DNA from: Episyrphus balteatus
Taxonomy: Eukaryota; Arthropoda; Insecta; Diptera; Syrphidae
NCBI RefSeq assembly: GCF_945859705.1
Contig: NC_079136.1
Location: 95,169,120 to 95,233,119, forward strand
Length of the DNA stretch: 64,000 nucleotides
Reading direction: 5' to 3'
Shown piece after piece: positions 23,840 to 35,839 of this stretch. The position numbers and the translations under genes were made by a program. Below the pieces are notes generated by a model. It saw only the letters and a program-made list of their open reading frames with translations, was not told where the DNA came from and searched no databases. The number at the start of each line of letters is the position of its first letter. The first letter of the stretch is position 1.

Positions 23840-24096
23840 CATATCGTCGGTGAAACCAGAAAAGTGTGTAACTCCATTTTAGCAAATTTTATAGGAGAGC
23901 AAAAAAATAAAATCGTTTTGAAGGCATTTGTATGAGTTTTCATTTTCTAATTTGCTAATAAAATAAAAACTATGAATTTTAAGGGGATTCTGAGTTTAAG
24001 GAACGGTAGATATTAGGTTTGTCTAACAGATGGCGTTCAAATCTAATTTTCAGAAAATTTGGAGTTACACACTTTTCTGGTTTGACCGACGATATG
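23840..24096. mobile_element. 257-bp MITE, TIR CATATCGTCGGT, TA duplication
   Basis: The left end CATATCGTCGGTGAAACCAG (continuing AAAAGTGTGTAACTCC) is matched by the inverse at 24056-24096, with one or two differences over about 38 bp. TA flanks are at 23838-23839 and 24097-24098. The interior is non-coding. Confidence 0.9.
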
Positions 24097-24248
24097 TACT
24101 TTTTGTTTTATCATTATTTTTCTCTGAGATACAGTCTTTGGAAAATTACTCATCCAGAGTTTTTTTTTTTTTTGTTTCTTTAACTTTTTGGGCTCGTGTA
24201 GAAGTCATTTCAAAAACCTCGTGGGTCACAGAATACAAATTTTTGTGG

Positions 24249-24362
24249 ACTCAATAAAAACTGTTTCATTTAAAAATTAATTGATTTTAAAACAGTTTTT
24301 TTTTTTAAGCAAGAGAGTAAGATTATATTTTTTACTTTTTCATTGAAACAGTTTTTATCAAC
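24249..24362. repeat. Short inverted repeat
   Basis: AATAAAAACTGTTTCATT (about 24254) pairs with its near-inverse GAAACAGTTTTTAT (about 24345), with a further internal copy of AAAACAGTTTTT at about 24288. It is possibly the remains of a small foldback element; no duplication is visible. Confidence 0.55.
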
Positions 24363-24753
24363 TCAAGCAAAATTGCTATATTTTTAAGTTCTATACCTCA
24401 GAAACTACTCATACTTAGTACCTACAGTTTATCTTTATCTAACTTAACTTGCAATGATATGATGGTAAAAAATAAGAGTGGTGCAAATTACATAATATTT
24501 ACTGCCCAATGTGATCTACTTTAAGACATTTATCAAATTCAAATTGTACATATCTAAGAAAAAAAAAAAAAACAAAAACAAATTAAATAAATGTCAGTAA
24601 TCAGTAAAAAATGTCAATAATCAAGAAAATTTTCAGTGTTACTAATTATCTACACACACACATTTTCAACAATTAAGCGAGAGTGTGTTATGTTATGTCA
24701 CCATTATAAATGCTTTAACAACATTATATTTAATTGTTATTAAAACCTGTAGG

Positions 24754-24798
24754 CTTTTCTAATTGTTTTCCCTTTTTTTTCTTTCATTTCAGGTGAGT
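24754..24798 (+). promoter_or_regulatory. Recursive (zero-length exon) splice site 1
   Basis: A pyrimidine-rich tract of about 38 nt (24754-24789) runs into TTTCAG, immediately followed by GTGAGT, giving AG|GT between 24792 and 24793. A strong 3' splice site regenerating a strong 5' splice site is the signature of a ratchet point in long fly introns (established for Drosophila long introns). A second 5' site 89 nt downstream fits the RS-exon model. It would place this DNA inside a long intron of a + strand gene. Confidence 0.75.
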
Positions 24799-24881
24799 GT
24801 CAACACACATGGTTTATTAAAAAAAAAAAAATATTTTATTTCATTTGATGATAGAAAAATAAAGAAAAACCTGTTGTCTTG
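24793..24881 (+). other. Candidate cryptic RS-exon 1 (89 nt)
   Basis: Bounded by the 3' site at 24792 and a downstream 5' splice site TTG|GTAAGTTT at 24881/24882. RS-exons of this size are used to define the recursive acceptor and are then normally skipped. 89 nt is not a multiple of three and the segment is AT-rich with stops, so inclusion would disrupt a message. Confidence 0.5.
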
Positions 24882-24889
24882 GTAAGTTT

Positions 24890-27250
24890 ACAACCAATAA
24901 CAAGATCAAATTAAAAAAAAAAAACCATAGCTTAAATTTGTACTTATACCTAATTGAATGCGTTTGGATAAATTATATCTTTTACCTTGTGTTTTACGAT
25001 CCATATCGTTTCCTGTTCTATATAATAATTAATTTTACATCAATTAACATAGGAATTATACAAATAAAAAAAAAATCTATCATGTTTATGTCATTCAATG
25101 GTATAAATCAGTAAAAATATTGAATTGAAATACATATTTGTAGAAGGAAAATGAAAAAAAAAACCACTACGCACAAAAAAAACTTAATCAATTCACCCTC
25201 AAGTCTTAACCGCACCACAAACCAACAACGCCATCATAAGCCGCCAACTTGTCAGCCTTTTTTGCATTTGAATATGTTGTAATTTACACATTGAAATTCT
25301 ACTCTGCTGATCAGCGCATTTTATCTAACCTCATTTAATCAAAATACTATCTGTCAGATTTAGATTATAGAATTTTGAAGTAGGAACGTATAGTTATACG
25401 ATATCACATGTTAAGTGAATGCAATATAACTATGAGTATAAATATAGAATATGCTCCAATCAATGACGACTAGAGAAGTGCAGTAGCACCCTCTTTTCGA
25501 GTAAATTGCCAATCCAGAGTTTTTTTTTTTTTTTACTTTTGATGGTTATCTATCTATTCATACGAGTTTTTAAGGTTTAAGTTTTGGGTTCATACAAAAT
25601 ACAGCTTAATATTTTGATCACTTTTATCAAAATAATTGAAAACGACCGAAAAAAAAATTTTACCAATACTTTAAACCTTTAAGTAACAAAATAACCAGAC
25701 TCATGTTATTTTTACACGGTGTATAATCTCATTAAATTGTAAAACAAATTCTATTTCTTTTAAAGGCTGCAAATGGTTGGATTTACACTTAGTTGCGACA
25801 TTAACAAAGTTATAAGTCAATTAAAAAAAATCATGTTAAATCAACATGATCTGTGTTAATTTTTTCCACACTGAATATGATCAATGATCATTATCATTTA
25901 TCACCTTAAGCTTACAGATCAAATGTTTCCGACATAAAATGTACGCTTTTGCAGGTATAGATTTTTATGCAAGAGAGTGTGAATTTTACAGTGAATCATG
26001 TAAATTTAACAATGGTTTCGTGTTGGTTTGACATGTTAAACAAATTAAATTGAGCAGTTTTTTCTTCCCGAAAAATATGTAGTAACATGATTGATTGGTT
26101 GATTTAATAAGAGAAGTTTCGAAAAGTAATACTGAGTTAGTATTACTTTTCGAAACTTCCTTTCAAAGACCATAGAAATTTACAGAGTCAACAAGAATCA
26201 TGTTAAAGCAAATACCTGCGACTCGAACGTATGTTTTTACGTTTCCTAACTTAAAGTTGCATTTATGCAGTCAACTATATGAATGTGAAGAAGAGGTAAA
26301 CAAAAACACGAAGGTGTGTGTGGGTATACCCTGGTTGAATTGTGCATTAAACATGTTGCATTTGCATTGCAAATTTCTATTTCATTATGAATTATTTTAT
26401 TTCTGTTTTATCCCTTTTTTTTTATTTAGTTTGTTTTGTCTATAATTTGTTGTTGTTTTTTTTTCCTATTTTTTTGCTGCTGCTGCAATGCAAATAATTA
26501 TGATTGCATAAAAATTCCATCAATTGAACATCGTTCATCATGAAGAGAGTGAAGTTATTTGAGTTGTTTTTTCTTTTTTAAATAAAGGAGTTTTTGTTTT
26601 GTATTTTACTATATATACACACAGGAATGGATAGTAATTAGTCATTGATTAAAGTTGGAGGTTCTTCCTGATTTTGTTGTAGAAATACCTATAGAAAAAA
26701 ATGTGTTTCTTTAGCTATTGACACGATATACGTAAATGATGGGCTTTTATTTTTTGTTTTTTTTTTTGCGTATTATATTTTTGTCTGGTATGTTAATGAA
26801 AGTAAGTTCAAAGATTAATTGTTTGATCGAGTACATAATGTTTGGTTTTTTCGGAATTGCGAGTTAGACTTTAGGAAATGCTTAAGCATACTTTTACACT
26901 TAATTGTGCGTATAATTTTTATTTAATAATGTTGTTTGTTACAACTTTTTCATTATTTTTCATTTATTTAAGTTTTTATTGATGATGATGAGATTTTAGG
27001 GTTACAGATTTTAAATCATTTTTAAACTTTTGTTTAAAAATATTTATAAGAAACTCGAGTATATTAAAAAAAATAATAGAAATAAATAGAAAAATCTTTT
27101 CTATGCTAGATTGTTGGTAAACCAAAATTCAAATTTTAAAATCAATTTCCAAAATAGAACTAGTTGATGAATTTTCAATGCTTAAAGTGACCATAGCTTT
27201 CAAAAGCTAACCAAATGAATAATAAAAAGAGTATTGGTTAAAAAAAAGGT
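24890..27250. other. Non-coding AT-rich stretch
   Basis: No gene identified. It contains the perfect hairpin at 26113-26159 (separate entry) and a poly-T run near 25520. CTGCTGCTGC near 26477 is a short triplet run. Confidence 0.5.
26113..26159. repeat. Perfect 21-bp hairpin, 5-nt loop
   Basis: 26113-26133 (GAAGTTTCGAAAAGTAATAC plus T) is the exact inverse of 26139-26159, with GAGTT between them. The arms include GAA/TTC blocks (GAAGTTTCGAAAA) resembling heat-shock-element spacing. A chance match of 21 out of 21 is unlikely. It could be a recent snap-back duplication, a tiny foldback or a protein-binding palindrome. Confidence 0.85.
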
Positions 27251-27254
27251 TATA

Positions 27255-27802
27255 GGTAATGAAAGTGGGGGCAAGACCGCCCCTTTAGTTTAATCGTTTT
27301 AAAAACAAATAAAAAACATCTTTTAATTAAAATTTATTCATTAACTCTAATGTTTTTTGTAGGAAATCTCATCTTTAAAAAAAAATTTTAAAATGCTGAA
27401 TTAAAGATAATACGTTTTGAAAAACCATCTAACAAAAAACCGTCTTGCCCCCACATGGGCGCAAGACCGCCCTATCAACTTCTGTTGATAATAAAACCGT
27501 TTATATCTTAAAATTTGGAATTTTTTTTTCATCGGTTCCCAACTTTTATTACAAAAATAGAAAAAGTTAAGACTTTTAAATATTTCATTTAAAAAAGTAC
27601 AAATTTCTTTTCACACAAAACATGACGATTTGATGAAAAATCACAAAATTTTCTATAACTTTTTGGGATTTAAACCAAACTTGCTAATACTTTCAGACAT
27701 CTTCGATCTTACCAGAAGCCATTTATTTTATATTAAAAGTCTTGCCAATTTAATATTTTTTCATACAACATAGTACAAAAACCGTCTTGCCCCCACTTCC
27801 CC
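27255..27802. mobile_element. 548-bp MITE with GTGGGGGCAAGAC ends, TA duplication
   Basis: The left end GGTAATGAAAGTGGGGGCAA and the inverse of the right end GGGGAAGTGGGGGCAAGACG are similar, flanked by TA at 27253-27254 and 27803-27804. The left tip carries a small change. The phrase GGGGGCAAGAC or its inverse recurs inside (27441-27475). The overall design, G-rich TIR plus internal copies of the same phrase, parallels the 980-bp MITE at 9.6 kb. It is non-coding. Confidence 0.85.
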
Positions 27803-27804
27803 TA

Positions 27805-30360
27805 CATATTTTCCCTACGAACTATCGCTTAGAAGGTATTTCTATTTTTTTGTTTTAATGTAAATTATCGTAAAATAACCGTTCTCTGCATATTACTGCT
27901 TAATTGTAAATAATATCAATATGTGATTCAGTATAGTATTTAACTTTTTTTATAATTATCTGAAAAAAACAGCATTTACTTTTTTTGTTGTTAGTTTGTG
28001 TATTTGTTGTTTTCTAAGCATTGACTATGGAAACTGAAATCAATAGAACTCAGCAAGAAAAGATTGAGAAAAGGGAAAGTTTTTTTGAGAGCAAAACAAA
28101 AAAAACTATTGAAAAATTGTTACACATACGCCATAGTGACCACTGCGTTGCTATCGAAATCCATGCAACCAATAACTGACTGTTAAAACTTTTAGAAAAT
28201 AAAATTAAAACACTATCCCAGTCAAAATTTTCAAAAAAGCTAAATCGCGGAGTAATTTCAAGTAAGAGTATTTAAATGCAATTTTTCTTTATTTTGCAAT
28301 TAACTCGTATGAATGTAAAAATCCTTGTGCAAATTATGACCGCTTCATAAGTTTTTAAAAGTCATGTGTTATATAAAAATATTTTGAAACTTTTCCTCCT
28401 TTGAATAATTTAAAAATATCCTTGTATAAAAAAAACGTAAATTTTGTCAAAATATCAGTATTTTTGGGTGTAGCTCAAACTCAATATTACTGTCGAAAAA
28501 TATTTTGTTTGTTTATTTCTACTTTAAATAACTTCATACACGAAAAGTACAATTTTGTTTCTAAAAACTATAAAAAATTAAAAGCAAAAAATCAAAAACT
28601 CGAAAATAACGTCTTTTTGCTTTTACTCGTAAATGGCGGAGTTATCAAAACGAATGATCAGTTACAAGATACCGCTTCTTTAAAAAAGCTACAGCTTTAA
28701 GAAGAATATTTCGTATCAAATTCTTTAACGGATAATTTTATAGAAAAATTTTGTATATAATTTCTATATTATTTAACATTAACAACAAAAAATTAACAAT
28801 ATGTTTTTCTAATCGCTTTTATTTTAAAAACTTGATTATTTTTACTTTTTCTTCAAAAGTCAACAAATTGTTTAACTTTCTATCTTTCTATCTTAACATT
28901 TTTTTTTAATAACGATAATAGCGATCAGTCGAAAAAAGATAAGCATCTATTGTTTGTGTGGTCTGTTAATTTTGTAATATCTACTTCTCGATAGCTTTTT
29001 TTCCATTTGAAAGTAGTTTGCGAAAAAACAATATTTTCAACATTGATGCGATCAGGATTCGCTTCTCGACTTTCAGGAACGTTTTTTTCAATCCTTCACT
29101 TACTTAAAATTTCTATTCCCATGCTTTATTTCACAATGAATTTTGATATTATGTTGTCCCGAAAATACAGGCATCTTTGCATAAAATTAAATGATACAAT
29201 AGAGCAATTTCCCTCATCCTATCACAATTTAATCCATAAATTTAAAAAAATATATCCGGAACAAAATATATCGACCTTTCACTTTTTACTATAAAATATC
29301 TGCTTACTAAATCATACTATAATTTTATTTTCTGGTATATTTTATGCAAATTAAATCATTGAGACTTGACCTGCAATCACTAATACAACAAATACATAAA
29401 TAAAGAAACTAAAAATAAAAATAATTTCAAAACCTGTTGAATTAAGTTGAAATAAGAAAATGCAAAGTTGATAGAACGGGATTAATTTTTTTTTTATTTG
29501 TTTTAAATTAATGTATAAAAGTAGGCCTTAATTTGAAACTACATAAATATTAAATTTATATAAAAAAAAAAAAAATCATAACAAAACACTTTCGATAACT
29601 TCTTGATTGTTTCAACAAACATAAAATAAAACCTCTACCTCTATTTTGATTTCATCTTCTGGTGGTTTTATAACTTTTTTTTGTATGTTTTTCCTCTTCA
29701 CTATTATTTCTGGTTTATTTTTTGTAGTAGATTGGATATTATTATTAAACGTTTTGACCGCATTGCAAATTTTGCAGAAAAATCTTCAATACAAAAAAAA
29801 AACTTGTATTGATCTTTTACCACCATCAACTTTTGACATGACCTATCATTTACATTCATTACAATGCCGGTACATACCTACTATAAATTGAGGAGAAAAA
29901 GTTGTTGAAAAGTAGCTTTAAGTCTTCATCGTCATTTTTTTTGTTGATATTTTGTTTATTGAGAAATCAATGTTGGATATTTTTTTTTTGTGTTTTGTTT
30001 TGGGGGCAAGTCAATTCAGAGCTGCATAATACAACTTATTCGCCAAAAACAGTTTTGTTTTTTTGCAAACTGGTTAGACTTTCGATTATATTGTTGTTTG
30101 GTTATGGTTTATAAACAAGTCGATTGTACAAGGTAAACATATTTTAGAGTGGATGATCTTTAAGTTACAAATTTGTAATTTTTCTTGTTGTTATTACATT
30201 TTTTTTTTAAATGGAAAATGTAAATTTATAACAGACTTTTAAATTGTTTAAATTAAAGTGAAAGTTAATATTAGTTATTCGAAGAAAAAAAAAAACAAAT
30301 GAATTTTAAATTAACTAATTTGCATTTATTAAGTCAGTAAATTTGTACCTGCTACTTACA
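27805..30360. other. Non-coding stretch, two unrecognised small open frames
   Basis: Open frames of 99 codons (28401-28700, +) and 95 codons (29007-29294, +) have mixed amino-acid composition, but I recognise neither and they have no supporting start context or neighbours. They are most likely chance in AT-rich DNA. The rest is featureless apart from poly-T and poly-A runs. Confidence 0.4.
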
Positions 30361-30364
30361 ACCT

Positions 30365-30442
30365 GCTAGGGCTACCCGACTTCTATATAGCTTTACACAT
30401 GCTACTTTTGTGTCTGTAAAGCTTTTTAGAAGCAAATTTGTA
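30365..30442. repeat. Small inverted repeat related to the 87-bp insert at 44.9 kb
   Basis: TTCTATATAGCTTTACA and TCTGTAAAGCTTTTTAGAA are inverted around a short centre. The same phrases (TCTGTAAAGCTTTATAGAA, TTCTATAATGCCTTACAGAA) occur in the 87-bp insertion at 44921-45007, whose ends are defined. It is probably a diverged copy of the same tiny MITE. Confidence 0.5.
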
Positions 30443-30835
30443 AGTTAGGTGATAGATCAGTGAATTGTGTAAGAACGTTGAGTTTTAGGACAGTTATATC
30501 TGCACGTCGTTAGACTAAAGGACTAGGAATGTTGCAATCTCTAAAATTATAACTATTATTTATTGAGGGACTCGGAGAAATTAGTTTTCTTTTTTTTTCA
30601 ATTATGTAGGTCTTTTTAGTATTCATAGATAAGGTTTCTATCGATAAACGACCAACTAATTGTTCGACTTATAGAAAGCACATCGAAATATTTCTATAGT
30701 TGCTGATCACGGCGGCGGGGGCGACACATATCTTCAAGATTTTCTTTACGAATTATTAGTATACTAATGGATTGAGTACTTAAAAATAGGGCTGGCCTGG
30801 GTTACTGCTCGAATCTTCTTTGTCAATTAAAAAAA

Positions 30836-31670
30836 ATATTTATTGCAAATAAAAAAAAAAATTCATTTAAAAAAGTGTGTAGTGCAACTGAAAGAAATTT
30901 GTAATATAAAAAAATTATTGCAACTAAAAAATACATTACTTAAAAAAAAACACTTGTTGCAACTAAAAACATTTTGCATTAAAAAAATAATGTTACGAAA
31001 ACAAAATTTGCATTGAAAAAAAAAATTTGTAGCAAAAACAAATATTTTGCATTAAAAAAATGTATTGCAAATACTTAATTTTCTGCATTGAATATTCGTT
31101 GAATTTATTACAATTTTGGCTATTTGATCATACATTAGCTATTTCAACTATAATATTGAATCTACTGTAAGGCCAAATAGTCAACATAGTAGGAAATTTG
31201 ACGAATATTAACAAAAATATTAAGTGAACACATTTTGCATTGACTTTTTGTTTTTTATTAACAATAAGTTTTTTATTTAATGCAAAATATTTTTATTTGC
31301 AATAATAATTTTATTTTCAATGCAAATATTTTTCAGTTGCAATAAATATTTTTTTCAGTTTCAATAATATTTTTTTTTATTTCAAATACTTTTTTTTGAT
31401 TGATATTTTTACATCCCTGGTCCCATATTTAAAAAAAAAAAACAGTCTTTTTTCTTCGTTGGTGAAAATTTAAAAAAATCTTAATTCTTTCCAAAATTCG
31501 TTAAATAACATGTTCTTACTTATCCATATCAAATCAAAAGAAAAGTTTTTTATTTAAAGCAAAATATTTGTATTTGCAATAATAATTTTATGTTCAAAGC
31601 AAGTATTTTTCAGTTTCAATAAATATTTTTTTTAATTTCAAATAAATTATTTTAATTATAAAAAATAAAA
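30836..31670. repeat. Degenerate TTGCAAATAAAAA repeat, arms inverted
   Basis: The first half carries many copies of ATTGCAACTAAAAA and TTTTGCATTAAAAAA; the second half, from about 31220, carries their inverse (AATGCAAAATATTTTTATTT, TTGCAATAATAATTTT). A non-repetitive centre lies at about 31090-31200. The unit is too variable for a fixed period. A second such tract is at 33990-34480. Confidence 0.6.
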
Positions 31671-32845
31671 ACTGTCTTTTTCTTCGTAGCTAAAAATTAA
31701 AAAAAAAATCTGAAGGCTTTCCAAAATACGTTAAATACCACGTTTCAAGTAAACCGTTCTAACTTTTCCACATCAAATCAGAAGCTCCAATGCAAAACTT
31801 GTATCAATTTTCATAGCTTCATTGAGAATTTATAAATTTTGTAAACACTTTTAAAAACTAACAATTTTATGTTTACAAAATACCGCCTAAACACATTCAA
31901 CTTATCCGTGATCAAAAACCTTACCATCAATTCCATTTCATTACCATTATAATTATCAAGCTATCAAACAGCAATTATTTAAATAAATTTTCCAAAGTCA
32001 AGGTTTAATGTAAATTGATCCCAAGCCCCCATACATATCGTTGTTTAAACATATACTAAGTTTTTTCATTATTATTTTTTTTTTGTTCGAGTATCTCATT
32101 ATTTGTTGTTTTTTTTTGTTGTTGTTGTAATCAAAATCACACGATCAGATTGAAAAACTTGCATACAAATAATGTAACAATAGCCCTTTGGATGCGGTAT
32201 GTTCCGCCATCATGTTTACAATACAACAAACTCTATAAAGTATCTATCTCTAAAAACAACATACACGCATCAATTTTCTAACATACATACATACATACAA
32301 AATGATACATGTATACAAATAAACATTTTAGCTAAACGCATATTGACATTGAACACAATATAATAGTATGATATTTTTTGTGATGCATAATATAAAACTT
32401 TTAGCCTCCAACACAATGTGACGTTGTTTTTTTTTTGTTGTTGTGTTTATGTTCAGAAAGTTGGCACTTATCCCGTGATAAAGTGTTGTTTACGGAAATG
32501 TTGCAACAGGCGGTAATATGGCAACCTTCTACTTTTTTTTTGTTTTTAATTTTAAATAAAATTTTTTTTCAACCTTTTTGCTTTTTGATTAAGTGGATTT
32601 CATGTCGTGATGGAGTTGCGTTTCGATCGAGTGACGTTGTTAAGCACACTGAGAAAATTTTTAACTGTGAAGGGCTATAGTGGTTTTTATTATTATTATT
32701 GACTAGCTTCCGACAGGTTGAGGTTTTTCTGTTAATTGAGCAGTTCTTATCACCCTATTATGGTGGTAATGGATCAAAGTCTTATGTAATAAACGATAGT
32801 TGTTCATAATTTGGTCGAAATTTTAGAGCATTGGTGGATTTAAAA
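31671..32845. other. Non-coding AT-rich stretch
   Basis: No gene identified. It includes a (CATA)n microsatellite near 32282-32299 and a (TTG)n run near 32114-32129. Confidence 0.5.
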
Positions 32846-32849
32846 AAAA

Positions 32850-33666
32850 TAAAATGCACGACTGGGTCGCACGAACTTGCTCTTAGAGTTAAAGTTGCTT
32901 AAATTTTTAAGACTTTTTATATAGAAATTTGGAAAAAAAAAACAAAATTCGTTTTTGAAAAAAAATAAAATAAAATCTGAAATTAAATTGCCCTCCAAAA
33001 CAAGTATGCAGTTTTGATTGATATATTAACATGCATTTTTAGAAAAAAAAATTTTCAAAATCGTTAGAGCCGTTTTTTAAAAAACTAATTTTTTATAAAT
33101 ATTTTTTTGGAAAAAAAGTTTTAAAATAAAATTAGTATGCCATTTGGTAGAAATCACTAATCAACATCTAAAAACAAAATTTCAAAAAAGTTCAATGTCC
33201 CGTTTTCGAAAATTTGATTTTTCAAAAAAAAATTTTCAAATTTTTTTTAAAAATCCAAAAATTATTTTTTTCAAAATTTTATTTTTGGCTTATATTTAAA
33301 TTATATGAATGCTTCTTCACAAATAAGCGGTTTCGGAGATAATCGGATTTGAAAAAAACGGTTCTATGGCAGGTACCGTTAATAATGATTTTCAAAAAAA
33401 ATTTTTTCTATTGAAAGATAGACTTTAGCTTAAAACTAACATTTGAATTTTTTAAACAAAATCGTTAGAGCCGTTTTCGAGATATTTCAATTTTACTAAA
33501 ATCGGTATATGACAAGTACCGTTATTTTTGGTCCAAAAAAATTAATTCCAAAAACCCCTCTGGAGAGTCGCCAAATAACGCTACATACCAAGTTTGACAT
33601 TGATCGGTCCATCCGTTTAGGCTGTAGCTCCTTATACAGACAGACAGACAGACTGACAGACAGACT

Positions 33667-33697
<31 letters not shown>

Positions 33698-33880
33698 GGA
33701 CTTCCGGGACCCACTTTTTTGGCATTGTCTACCATCGTAATGTCATGGAAAAATGTTATCTCAACTTTTTTTTTTTGTACGAATGCATAACTTGATATAT
33801 AGTACCTATATCGCAAGTAAAAAATGAAATACGGATTTCTTAACATTTTTTTAACACTTTGGTTATTTTTTTTTGACATA
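32850..33880 (+). mobile_element. Helentron/DINE-like (mini-me type) element with (CAGA)n tract
   Basis: The left part contains CACGACTGGGTCGCACGAAC. The body repeats AATCGTTAGAGCCGTTTT at 33060 and 33462. The right part has CCATCCGTTTAGGCTGTAGC, then a (CAGA)n microsatellite, then GACGGACTTCCGGGACCCAC. Non-autonomous elements with a conserved block beside a GTCY microsatellite are known in flies (mini-me/DINE-1). The match here is by layout and not by a remembered consensus. Open frames across it are repeat artefacts. The limits are approximate. Confidence 0.5.
33636..33698. repeat. (CAGA)n microsatellite
   Basis: About 15 units of CAGA/CTGA with two interruptions, lying inside the mini-me/DINE-like element. 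The 127-codon minus-strand frame across it encodes a Ser-Val-Cys-Leu repeat and is not a gene. Confidence 0.95.
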
Positions 33881-33989
33881 TGAATTTTACAGTGAGGATG
33901 GGGTTGTCGTCAATAAACATTTCCTTGAGAATGTTTTCAACTTCGTATCTTGGGAAGGTAAGCTACAAATTAAACTACAAGGTTGTAAA

Positions 33990-34480
33990 TATTATACCAA
34001 TTAAAAAAAAAAAGCAGTTGAAATTAAAAAGTAGGTTATAATTTATTGCAAATAAAAAAAATATTCATTTAAAAAAATTATTGCAACAAAAAAAAAAAAT
34101 TGGTTTAATAAATATTTTTCATTGCAACTGAAAAATAATTGCATTAAAAAATTATTTTTTGCAACTAAAAATATTTTGCATTAGAAAAAATGTTATTGCA
34201 ACTGAAAAATATTTCCATTGGAAATAAAATTTTTATTGCAAATAAAAACATCATTTTGCATTGAAAAAGTTGTTCTGCATTAAAAAAAAAAAATTCAATG
34301 CAAAATGTGTGCATTAAATATTTTTTTTAAATATTCGTCGAATTTTTTACAAACAATTTTTAGTTGAAATAAATATTTTTTTAATGAAAATTTATTTGCT
34401 GTTGCAATTTTTTTTTTTTTTTAAGTATAACTTTTTTTATTTGCAATAATAATTTTTTTTAATTTGTAATGAAAAACAAA
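33990..34480. repeat. Degenerate TTGCAAATAAAAA repeat, second tract
   Basis: Same words as at 30836-31670 (TTATTGCAAATAAAAA, TTTTGCATT), again forward in the left part and inverted in the right part (TTTTTATTTGCAATAATAA at about 34433). The two tracts flank the mini-me-like element. Confidence 0.6.
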
Positions 34481-35839
34481 TGCACTAAAAAAATGTTTGT
34501 TTTTTACAACCATGTTCAATTATTGTTCACTTTTGTTTTGTATGGCTTTGAGAATTTGTGAATACCCAAAATGCTAACCAATAACCCAAAAAACTCAACC
34601 TCCAAAATTTTAAACAAAAATCGAATTAATTAGTCTAATACAATGGAAGTTCTAATACAGTACAGGCCATTTTGTTTTTGGTTTACACCATGAAAATTAT
34701 TTTTGGGGACAAAAATCACGAATTTTGAGTTATTAATGCAGAAGTTATTGGAATTAAGCAATATTAAACCTGCAGAAAATCATTTCTTAGCTTTAAAAAC
34801 TGACAGAGATTGAGCACTAGTTTTTTTTTAGAAAATAATTTTTTACAAACAATAAATAGGTCAATGCTTATTTTAAAACTCGTTTCCTGAAAAATCAGTT
34901 TTTTTGAATTATGACTGTTGTCAAGTAAATGAGCGATATGACAAGCAAAACTTGTTAAGGTTACCGGCATACATATTTTTTATTAATTTATTAAAAAAAT
35001 AAATTTTTCAAAACTTTGTGTATGAACATTTATTTTTCGAAAACTATACTGATTGAAAGTAGTTTTCAAATGAAACAATAAGCTGAGCTTTTTTTAAAAG
35101 GTATCACATGTTATGGTAAACAGTGTCGTTTAATTTTTTTGTTTGCCCTCTCTCTCCTGCTATAATAGAATTTTTATATTTCAGTTGATTGACAAGTTTT
35201 TCAAATTTAACAAAAATTAATAAATTTATTTTAAACTCAAATCTCACAAAAAATCCTTCATAAATAAATCGCAACAACTATAACACCCTTGACGAGTGTT
35301 TTCTATTAAACATATAAGTTGTTTGTTCCTTTCATGTTGCAAGATTGTTTTTTTTTTTCAAAATTTTTAAACACTAATTAATCACTTTAGCCTGCACGCC
35401 CTACTTGCTATTGCAAAAGAAAAAAAAAAAAACAAAAACATCATAAATATTATTTCAATGAAAATACCAAACATTAATTTTTTTTTTTTTACTCAGCTAC
35501 ACTTTCACTCTCAACTCAAAGAAGTGTTGCCAACAATTAAAATTAATTTCCCCATTAATCAGTTACGCATTTTTATTTGGTTGACTGGATATAAGAAAAA
35601 AATCACACATTTAAACAGGTGTATATAATTTTTTCTTGTTGTTTACTTGTATTGAATTCAATCTTAATAAAACTCAAGGATAATCTTTAATGATGAAATC
35701 TATCACAACATTTTGTGATACTCAAATGAATTTTTCGAAGCAAAAAAAAAAATACATTGGCACAACGTGGACAAGAATTATTTATGCCAACAAAATTAAA
35801 TGGTCCAATAAAAGTTACAAATTCCACACAACATTTGCG

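Noticed and set aside
25945..25970. TTTTGCAG|GTATAG as a third recursive site
   Set aside because: No pyrimidine tract and a poor donor.
28401..29294. Two open frames of 99 and 95 codons, same strand
   Set aside because: Mixed composition but no recognisable family, no linkage by plausible splice sites, and both strands nearby are equally AT-rich.
33496..33879. 127-codon minus-strand frame with a Ser-Val-Cys-Leu repeat
   Set aside because: Produced by the (CAGA)n microsatellite inside a mobile element.
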